9,136 nt of DNA from Ruminococcaceae bacterium UBA1244 (GTDB lineage Bacteria; Bacillota; Clostridia; Oscillospirales; Acutalibacteraceae): NCBI GenBank assembly GCA_002308635.1, contig DBWG01000089.1, positions 4,187 through 13,322 of the forward strand, read 5' to 3'. The translations under genes were made by a program, and so were the position numbers. Shown here piece by piece: positions 1 to 4,876 of the stretch. Under the pieces are notes generated by a model. The model was given only the letters and a program-made list of their open reading frames with translations, did no database searches and was not told the DNA's origin. The stretch's first letter is position 1. Every line of letters begins with the position of its first letter.

Positions 1-45
1 CGGCCTGCCGAAAAGCCCGAAGAAGAAACAGTTTATTTTTCATAA
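1..45 (+). CDS. C-terminal end of an unidentified upstream gene (partial)
   Basis: Frame 1 is open from the left edge and reads RPAEKPEEETVYFS before a TAA at 43-45. A strong rho-independent terminator starts 5 nt later, which is what makes this reading credible as the true end of a plus-strand gene. The visible residues form a charged Pro/Glu/Lys-rich tail with no domain, so no function can be given. The start and nearly all of the protein lie outside the window. Confidence 0.6.
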   Translation, partial: RPAEKPEEETVYFS

Positions 46-50
46 TAACA

Positions 51-85
51 GCCGTACAGAGCATAACGTTCTGTACGGCATTTTT
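51..85 (+). terminator. Rho-independent terminator
   Basis: A perfect 10-bp stem, GCCGTACAGA (51-60) with TCTGTACGGC (70-79), closes a 9-nt loop and is followed by A and five T residues (81-85). It lies 5 nt after the TAA at 43-45 and so ends the left-edge plus-strand gene. It also insulates that gene from the minus-strand regulator ending at 124. On the minus strand the sequence after the stem is TGTTATTATG, which has no clean T-run, so termination is probably one-directional. Confidence 0.9.
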
Positions 86-123
86 ATATCAAAAAAACCT
101 GCGCCCCATAACAAGGCTGCAGG

Positions 124-822
124 TCAAAGAAGCTTTTTCATTTTTTCTTCTGTGTCACGAATAAGGTTGTAGAGTGACGGAGCAAAATCGGGATGTCTTT
201 TTGAGATAACATCAGGTGAAAGTGACGGAGCGTCCGATGAAGAAATACCTTCGTGGTTTCCGGCGGTCTTTCCGGAAGTCAGACAGCTTATGTTTGCTTC
301 AATAATATTTTGCAGGGCATTTGAAATGCCGATATATGTTTCCGGTATGACCGAGAACATAGCCTGCGGGTTTCTTGAATTTGCGGAGTAGAGCGCCCTG
401 AGCATTTTGTAGACTGACACCATCATATAAGCCGAGACCTCAGTGCTGATACCCTTGTTGTTTGTCTGTTCAAGAATGTCAAAGATTATGTTCAGGGAAT
501 TGAGGATAAGCTTTTTGTTCATTGTGATGAGGGCATTTGCTTTTGAAACGTCATCACCGCTCTGAGAAGCCGCTTCCGCCGCCATGTCATCCGTCCTGTC
601 GGATGTGTAGGAACGGTCTACGGTGCGTCCGAGAAGGTAATCGCATGAAACCTCGTAGTAGTCGGCGATCTTCACGACAAAGTCAAGACCGCATTCACGG
701 ATGCCTTTTTCGTAGTGAGAAAGGAGCGCCTGCGATATTCCAAGTTCAAGGGCTGCCTGTTTCTGGCTGAGTCCCCGTTCTTTTCTTAGAAGAGTTACTA
801 TGCGTGGAAAATCGTTATTCAT
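124..822 (-). CDS. XRE-family helix-turn-helix transcriptional regulator
   Basis: Predicted cytoplasmic DNA-binding protein of 232 aa. Residues 5-65 form a Cro/CI-type (HTH_3) domain: LLRKERGLSQKQAALELGIS gives the first helices, QALLSHYEKGIR the recognition segment, and residues 46-65 end in DYLLG, a common close to this domain. Residues 68-90 are a polar linker. The rest, to residue 232, is mostly helical in character and matches no effector domain I recognise, so its signal is unknown. The start at 822 is preferred because AAGGGGG (829-835) lies 6 nt upstream of it. An in-frame ATG at 849 would add nine residues, but I see no good Shine-Dalgarno for it and it would sit almost at the transcription start of the nearer -10 candidates. 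The gene is divergent from the histidine phosphatase. Self-repression and control of that neighbour are usual for such regulators, but here this is inference only. Confidence 0.88.
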   Translation of the reverse strand: MNNDFPRIVTLLRKERGLSQKQAALELGISQALLSHYEKGIRECGLDFVVKIADYYEVSCDYLLGRTVDRSYTSDRTDDMAAEAASQSGDDVSKANALITMNKKLILNSLNIIFDILEQTNNKGISTEVSAYMMVSVYKMLRALYSANSRNPQAMFSVIPETYIGISNALQNIIEANISCLTSGKTAGNHEGISSSDAPSLSPDVISKRHPDFAPSLYNLIRDTEEKMKKLL

Positions 823-828
823 ACTGCA

Positions 829-835
829 CCCCCTT
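829..835 (-). promoter_or_regulatory. Ribosome binding site that fixes the XRE regulator start
   Basis: AAGGGGG on the minus strand lies 6 nt before the ATG at 820-822. It decides in favour of this start over the upstream in-frame ATG at 847-849. Confidence 0.75.
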
Positions 836-852
836 GACATGACCGTCATAAA

Positions 853-932
853 ATTATATTATATTAAGTATATGCAAAGCACCGCTTGAAGGACATAATC
901 CCACTTATTAAACAGTATGTAAATTATATAAC
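853..932. promoter_or_regulatory. Divergent promoter region of the XRE regulator and histidine phosphatase
   Basis: This AT-rich interval must contain both promoters. Minus-strand candidate: TTTACA (918-923), 17 nt, GATTAT (895-900). Two overlapping TATAAT hexamers nearer the gene (853-858 and 858-863) lack a recognisable -35 at normal spacing. Plus-strand candidate: TTATTA (905-910), 16 nt, TATAAC (927-932). The minus -35 candidate lies inside the spacer of the plus candidate, so if both are real RNA polymerase could not occupy them together. All boxes are imperfect, and the intergenic position is stronger evidence than any single hexamer. Confidence 0.35.
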
Positions 933-1018
933 ATTTAAAACAATTTGTAAAGTTCTTTTTTCTATTTAAAAGCGGATTTCGCACAATATTTTCAAAAAAA
1001 TACAAAGGGTGACAGTAC

Positions 1019-1648
1019 ATGAGATCATACACGATTTATTTTATCCGTCATGGTGCAGTAGACGAAACAAATCTTGGAAAATACATCGGCAGCACAGACG
1101 TACATCTTTCAGAGAAAGGAAAAAAAGCACTTTCAGAAATAAAGGAGAGCTTCGGATATCCCTATCCGGACAAAATATATTCCAGTCCGCTTTCAAGGTG
1201 TACCGAGACCTGTTCTGTCATATATCCGGACAGGAGCATAAAAACTGTCGGAGCGCTGAGCGAATGTGATTTTGGCGAATGGGAGGGCAAAAGCGCCGCA
1301 GACCTTGCAGGAGACCCTGCATTTGCTTCGTGGCTGCAAAATTCCGACAAAACTCCGCCGCCCGGAGGCGAGAGCGGAAAGGCATTTGCATCAAGAGTCA
1401 GCAAGGGCTTTGAAAGGATAGTGGAGGAGATATCCTCAGAAAACATCAATTCGGCGGCAGTTGTAACTCATGGAGGAGTTATAATGACTATCCTTGCGAT
1501 GTACGGTCTGCCGCAGGCTGAAAGCTACCGCTGGAGGATGGATAACGGCTACGGCTTTGCAGTGAGGGTCACACCCATGCTCTGGATGCGTGACAGAGTC
1601 GTTGAGGTGTTTGATACAGTACCCTTTGCTCCGGAGATCAAAGAATAA
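1019..1648 (+). CDS. Histidine phosphatase family protein (phosphoglycerate mutase / CobC-like)
   Basis: Cytoplasmic branch-1 histidine phosphatase of 209 aa; the family removes phosphate through a phosphohistidine intermediate. The catalytic RHG motif is at residues 10-12 with His11 as the expected nucleophile. SSPLSRCTET (55-64) supplies the second conserved Arg (Arg60), the CDFGEWEG segment (83-90) the acidic region, and VTHGG (149-153) the second catalytic His151. The DFGEWEG block and PPPGGES (113-119) resemble alpha-ribazole phosphatases of cobalamin assembly (CobC). Small phosphatases of this fold are often misassigned, however, and no cobalamin gene is nearby, so the substrate is left open. 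The protein has no signal peptide or membrane segment. The ATG at 1019 follows AAAGGGTGA (1004-1012). The gene appears monocistronic and is closed by a terminator 8 nt after the stop. Confidence 0.9.
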   Translation: MRSYTIYFIRHGAVDETNLGKYIGSTDVHLSEKGKKALSEIKESFGYPYPDKIYSSPLSRCTETCSVIYPDRSIKTVGALSECDFGEWEGKSAADLAGDPAFASWLQNSDKTPPPGGESGKAFASRVSKGFERIVEEISSENINSAAVVTHGGVIMTILAMYGLPQAESYRWRMDNGYGFAVRVTPMLWMRDRVVEVFDTVPFAPEIKE

Positions 1649-1656
1649 CACAAAGC

Positions 1657-1700
1657 GAACAGGACCGGCACCATTTCTGGACCGGTCCTGTTCTTTATTT
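1657..1700 (+). terminator. Rho-independent terminator between convergent genes
   Basis: A perfect 12-bp stem, GAACAGGACCGG (1657-1668) with CCGGTCCTGTTC (1682-1693), closes a 13-nt loop and is followed by TTTATTT. It ends the histidine phosphatase transcript. For the convergent htrA transcript, whose stop is at 1737, the same hairpin is followed by GCTTTGTGTT. That is a weaker U-tract, so two-way use is possible but less certain. Confidence 0.9.
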
Positions 1701-1736
1701 ATCAGGAGAGATAATGAAAAGTAGCTGGCAGTTTTA

Positions 1737-3248
1737 TCAGTTAAAATAATATCTGAAGATATCGTCTATATCAAAATCGCCGTAGCCGCCGTTTCCGCCA
1801 TTGCCGCTGCTGCCGTTGTTATTGCCGTTGATGCGGAAGTTGTTGCTGTTTCCGCTGCTGTTGTCGCTGGTATATTCGCCGAGAGTTACATTGACGGTTA
1901 TATCCTCGCCGTCACGGTAGAGAACGATCTCAACTTCGTCGCCGGGTTCTTTTTCTGTTACCATCTTTGAGAGAGAATCAGAGCTTTCAACGTCCTTGCC
2001 GTCAAACTTTTTGATGAGGTCGCCGATGCGGATATCTGCTTTTTCGGCAGCCTGTCCCTTATATACGCTGTAAACATAAACGCCCTCATTTTCAACGCCG
2101 TAATACTGTTTTTCTCTGTCGGATTTAACTTCTACAGTGCTTACGCCGAGATAAGCCTTTGTGACATGACCCTTTGTTTTGAGGTCGTTGATGATCTTTT
2201 TGATGTTATCTATCGGGATAGCATAGCCGATGCCTTCAACAGTCGTGCCGCTTGAAGTTGAAACGGACTTTGCAACAACGATGCCGACAAGATTTCCTTC
2301 TGCATCGAAGAGACCGCCGCCGGAGTTTCCGGGGTTGATGGCAGCGTCAGTCTGGAGAAGCTCCATGTTTTTGTTGTCGATCTTGATGTTTCTGTTCTGA
2401 GCGCTGATGATTCCTGTTGTTACGGTACCGCCGAGCTGACCGAGAGGGTTGCCGATGACGATAGCCATTTCGCCGACTTCAAGGTCTGAGGATGAACCGA
2501 GTACTGCAACAGTCAGGTTTTCGGCATCTATTTTCAGGAGAGCAACGTCAAGAGTCTCGTCAGTGCCGATGACAGTTGCATCGTATGCTTCACCGTTTGT
2601 GAGAGTTACCTTTACATTTGAAGCGTCCTCTATGACATGGTTGTTTGTGATGATATAGCCGTCGCTTGAAATGATAACGCCGCTTCCTGCGCCCGTAACG
2701 ACATACTGACCATAGAAGCTGCTGTATGATGTAGATTCGGTGGTTATCTCAACAACAGAGTCCTTGACATTCTTTACTACCTGCTGAACAGTGGTGACAC
2801 CCTTTGAAGAATTTGAAGCCTCGACAATATTGATCTCGCTGTTCTCATTTTCTTTTGCGGAAACGACCTTAGTATTTTCGTCTGCAGTCACAGCAACGGT
2901 CTTATTGCTGCCGCTGTTATCCTTCATGATGTAAGCTCCTGCAAGTCCTCCGCCGAAGCCCACGCAAAGTGCAAGCGCAAGGCTGCATGCGATAAGAGCA
3001 GCTTTTTTTCCGTTTCCGGATCTTTTGCGGGTCTTTTTAGGCGGTGTGTGCTGAGCCGTATCGAACTGTGCTTTGTAGGCATCATAGCTGTAGACCGAAG
3101 CCTGATGTTTCTGTTCGGGAGCAAAGAAGGATGCTTCACTTTCGGGAGTGAGATCTATTTCCATAGTGTTCTGGCTTGCAGAAAAGTTATCGTTATATTG
3201 TTCCTTTTCGGGTTCGATCGTGTTGTTTTCAAAAAATCTTTCATCCAT
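1737..3248 (-). CDS. htrA: HtrA/DegP-like membrane-anchored serine protease with one PDZ domain
   Basis: Envelope quality-control protease of 503 aa, family S1C, which degrades or handles misfolded exported proteins. Residues 1-80 are a predicted cytoplasmic acidic region ending in a basic KKTRKR cluster. Residues 83-108 form one membrane helix, so the rest faces outside. The trypsin-like domain (about 150-355) carries the full triad: His204 in TNNHV, Asp234 in LDVALL and Ser309 in NPGNSGG. A single PDZ domain spans about 364-458 (AYLGVS onward). The C-terminus (461-490) is a Gly/Asn/Ser-rich linker that ends in an acidic and aromatic segment, DFDIDDIFRYYFN. One membrane anchor plus one PDZ is the usual Gram-positive HtrA plan; the long N-terminal tail and patterned C-terminus are additions. 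The start is set by GGAGG (3257-3261), 8 nt upstream. In Bacillus, htrA genes respond to secretion stress through CssRS; no such two-component genes are visible here. Confidence 0.96.
   Translation of the reverse strand: MDERFFENNTIEPEKEQYNDNFSASQNTMEIDLTPESEASFFAPEQKHQASVYSYDAYKAQFDTAQHTPPKKTRKRSGNGKKAALIACSLALALCVGFGGGLAGAYIMKDNSGSNKTVAVTADENTKVVSAKENENSEINIVEASNSSKGVTTVQQVVKNVKDSVVEITTESTSYSSFYGQYVVTGAGSGVIISSDGYIITNNHVIEDASNVKVTLTNGEAYDATVIGTDETLDVALLKIDAENLTVAVLGSSSDLEVGEMAIVIGNPLGQLGGTVTTGIISAQNRNIKIDNKNMELLQTDAAINPGNSGGGLFDAEGNLVGIVVAKSVSTSSGTTVEGIGYAIPIDNIKKIINDLKTKGHVTKAYLGVSTVEVKSDREKQYYGVENEGVYVYSVYKGQAAEKADIRIGDLIKKFDGKDVESSDSLSKMVTEKEPGDEVEIVLYRDGEDITVNVTLGEYTSDNSSGNSNNFRINGNNNGSSGNGGNGGYGDFDIDDIFRYYFN
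1779..1868 (-). repeat. Low-complexity Gly/Asn/Ser codon tract inside htrA
   Basis: The codons for HtrA residues 461-490 form an imperfect run of GGC/GGA/AAC/AGC units, seen on the plus strand as recurring CCGCTGCTG and TTGCCGTTG. It is coding low complexity, a flexible linker between the PDZ domain and the terminal DIDDIFRYYFN segment. Such tracts vary easily in length between strains. It is not a tandem array with a fixed period. Confidence 0.7.
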
Positions 3249-3256
3249 GACAATTA

Positions 3257-3342
3257 CCTCCGTTTAGTTTGTGTTTGTTTTCTTTTGATGGTTATATTAT
3301 ACTACGTAATTGTTCATAATTTGATAACAAAAATGATACAAA
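3257..3342 (-). promoter_or_regulatory. htrA upstream region: Shine-Dalgarno, -10 box and direct repeats
   Basis: Reading on the minus strand, GGAGG (3257-3261) precedes the htrA ATG. A TATAAT box (3296-3301) lies about 48 nt upstream of the start. No good -35 hexamer occurs 16-18 nt above it. Instead, two near-identical units, TTTGTATCA (3332-3340) and TTTGTTATCA (3320-3329), repeat at a 12-bp period across the -35 area. They are flanked by the inverted hexamers AATTTG (3316-3321) and CAAATT (3337-3342). A poor -35 with direct repeats over it would fit an activator-dependent promoter, but that is inference. Confidence 0.5.
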
Positions 3343-3416
3343 TTGGAAACATTTTGTGAAGCTGACCTTAATTATTTTTAAGATTGTAACAAAGGTTACC
3401 TCAAACTTAAACAAAT

Positions 3417-4634
3417 TCAAGACAAGGCTGTTTTACTGCTGTTCTGACGGAGTTCAAGCACAGCGTCAAGGAGTGAATGTGCAGCCTCGCTCTTTGACAT
3501 CAGCGGCAGTTCGTTTATCCCGTCCCGTGTGATGAGAGTTATTTTGTTTGTATCAACACCGAAGCCTGCGCCCTTATCGCTGATGCTGTTTGCGGCGATC
3601 ATATCGCAGTTTTTGGATGCAAGCTTTTTTTGTGAATTTTCAAGAAGGTTTTCGGTTTCCATCGAGAACCCGCAGATGATCTGATCGTCTCTTTTATTTT
3701 CCCCGGCATATTTGAGTATATCCTTTGTTCTTTTCAGCGGGATGGACATATCGCCGTCCTTTTTTTTGATCTTCTGGTCGTTATAGTTCTGGGGTGTATA
3801 GTCGGCAACAGCCGCAGCCATTATCAGAACATCGCTTTCCGGCAGCTTTTGGCTGATATTCTCAAACATTTCCTCGGCGGAACGGATATTTATACGTTCA
3901 ACGAACATCGGTGCGGGAAGTTCAACCGGACCGCTGACGAGAGTAACGTCTGCGCCCCTGAGCGCCGCAGCTTCTGCAATAGCATATCCCATTTTTCCGG
4001 AGGAATGGTTCGTTATGAACCTTACGGGATCGATGGCTTCCATTGTCGGACCTGCGCTGATGAGGAAACGCAGACCGCTGAGATCCTTTTTGCAGGCGAT
4101 CTCATATTTTATATATCCGATAAGGGTATCTGTGTCGGGCAGCTTTCCTTTTCCGATGTCTCTGCAGGCAAGCCTTCCGACAGCAGGCTCGATAATTGTA
4201 AAATTATGGCGTTTGAGCTTTTGGAGGTTTTCCTGAACGATGCTGTTTTCATACATATAGGTGTTCATAGCAGGAGCAATGATGATCCTGCATCTTGCCG
4301 CCAGCATCATGGTGGAGAGCATATCGTCCGCAATGCCGTTTGCAGCCTTTCCGATGATGTTTGCGCTTGCGGGAGCGATGATGAACACATCCGCCCGCTG
4401 AGAAAGCTCCACGTGTTCTACATTATACTTGAAATTCCTGTCGAATGTGTCGGTAAGGCACTTGTTTCCGGTAAGAGTTTCAAAGGTTATGGGGTTGATG
4501 AAATTCAGGGCATTTTTTGTCATAACAACATTTACGTCACAGCCAAGCTTTACGAGGTCGCTGACAAGCTGTGCGGACTTGAAGGCTGCGATCCCGCCGG
4601 TAACGCCGACTACGATAGTTTTTCCTTTAAGCAT
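3417..4634 (-). CDS. coaBC: Bifunctional CoaBC (phosphopantothenoylcysteine decarboxylase / phosphopantothenate-cysteine ligase)
   Basis: Two steps of coenzyme A synthesis in one 405-aa cytoplasmic protein. The C-terminal CoaB half joins 4'-phosphopantothenate to cysteine using CTP. The N-terminal CoaC flavoprotein half decarboxylates the product to 4'-phosphopantetheine. CoaC part (1-180): GVTGGIAAFK (10-19) binds FMN, His74 in VEHVEL is the catalytic base, GIADD is at 100-104, PAMN at 121-124, and the flap with Cys157 is in RLACRDIGKGK (154-164). CoaB part (about 184-400): the nucleotide-binding stretch is SAGPTMEAIDPVR (193-205), followed by ITNHSSGKMG (207-216), AAAVADY (273-279) and the KIKKK segment (288-292). 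The start at 4634 is preferred over the in-frame ATG at 4712. It places GVTGG at the usual position near the N-terminus, has GGAG (4642-4645) 7 nt upstream, and lies downstream of a good promoter that the longer reading would overlap. No clear terminator separates it from htrA, so some read-through is possible. Confidence 0.96.
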   Translation of the reverse strand: MLKGKTIVVGVTGGIAAFKSAQLVSDLVKLGCDVNVVMTKNALNFINPITFETLTGNKCLTDTFDRNFKYNVEHVELSQRADVFIIAPASANIIGKAANGIADDMLSTMMLAARCRIIIAPAMNTYMYENSIVQENLQKLKRHNFTIIEPAVGRLACRDIGKGKLPDTDTLIGYIKYEIACKKDLSGLRFLISAGPTMEAIDPVRFITNHSSGKMGYAIAEAAALRGADVTLVSGPVELPAPMFVERINIRSAEEMFENISQKLPESDVLIMAAAVADYTPQNYNDQKIKKKDGDMSIPLKRTKDILKYAGENKRDDQIICGFSMETENLLENSQKKLASKNCDMIAANSISDKGAGFGVDTNKITLITRDGINELPLMSKSEAAHSLLDAVLELRQNSSKTALS

Positions 4635-4649
4635 AGTATCACTCCAATA

Positions 4650-4677
4650 TATATTATCATTCGCTGATGATAATATA
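4650..4677. repeat. Perfect 11-bp inverted repeat over the coaBC promoter
   Basis: TATATTATCAT (4650-4660) and ATGATAATATA (4667-4677) are exact inverted copies around the 6-nt centre TCGCTG. The right arm contains the predicted coaBC -10 box and the predicted transcription start falls in the centre, the classic position of a repressor operator. The sequence could alternatively form a 5'-UTR hairpin only if transcription began further upstream, which this promoter does not support. Confidence 0.7.
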
Positions 4678-4700
4678 ACACAATTTATCATATTTGTAAA
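4672..4700 (-). promoter_or_regulatory. coaBC promoter
   Basis: On the minus strand, TTTACA (4695-4700) and TATATT (4672-4677) are separated by exactly 17 nt. Each hexamer differs from the sigma-A consensus at one base. The predicted start is near 4665, giving a leader of about 30 nt that contains the GGAG at 4642-4645. Confidence 0.65.
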
Positions 4701-4808
4701 CATATCCTGCACAGTGACTGTATTCCACTGACTGCACGGCGCACATTAAAAATATGGATATGACAGCGAGTTTTTATCCAAAATCAGTAGATTTTTTTTT
4801 TGCGGTGT

Positions 4809-4816
4809 GATATAAT
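4809..4816 (+). promoter_or_regulatory. Extended -10 promoter of the yfhO-family gene
   Basis: TGATATAAT (4808-4816) is a complete extended -10 element (TGnTATAAT). The -35 position, TAGATT at 4788-4793, is poor, which an extended -10 can compensate. A run of ten T residues (4792-4801) lies just upstream. The predicted start is near 4823, about 54 nt before the ATG. Confidence 0.6.
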
Positions 4817-4876
4817 CAAAAGGTGTTTGCATGACGAAAAAACTGACACGTTTCTGACAATGAGGAGGCAAAAATA

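Noticed and set aside
987..1002. TATTTT-CAAA-AAAATA hairpin upstream of the phosphatase ribosome binding site
   Set aside because: Only A-T pairs in an AT-rich region; expected by chance and too weak to regulate translation convincingly.
1714..1749. Eleven-residue open frame with AGGAG just after the phosphatase terminator
   Set aside because: It lies downstream of a strong terminator, has no promoter of its own and overlaps the 3' end of htrA. Probably chance.
1779..1868. Repetitive tract considered as a CRISPR or tandem repeat array
   Set aside because: It is in frame within htrA, has no fixed repeat length or spacers, and simply encodes a Gly/Asn/Ser linker.
3386..3399. GTAAC-AAAG-GTTAC hairpin after coaBC, as a terminator
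   Set aside because: The stem is only 5 bp with a 4-nt loop and no T-run follows on the minus strand. It cannot be called a terminator.
3849..4667. Long plus-strand open frame (272 codons) antisense to coaBC
   Set aside because: It lies opposite a gene with complete CoaC and CoaB motifs, its translation is Cys/His-rich without any recognisable domain, and it crosses the coaBC promoter. It is a shadow frame.
4635..4712. N-terminal extension of coaBC to the ATG at 4712
   Set aside because: The extra 26 residues would be encoded upstream of a near-consensus promoter, and family members start close to the GVTGG motif. The ATG at 4634 has a good Shine-Dalgarno.
4831..4857. Eight-residue open frame MTKKLTRF in the yfhO leader, a possible leader peptide
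   Set aside because: The only Shine-Dalgarno-like sequence (AAAAGG) lies at or before the predicted transcription start near 4823, so it would be absent or at the extreme 5' end of the mRNA. No attenuator hairpins follow.
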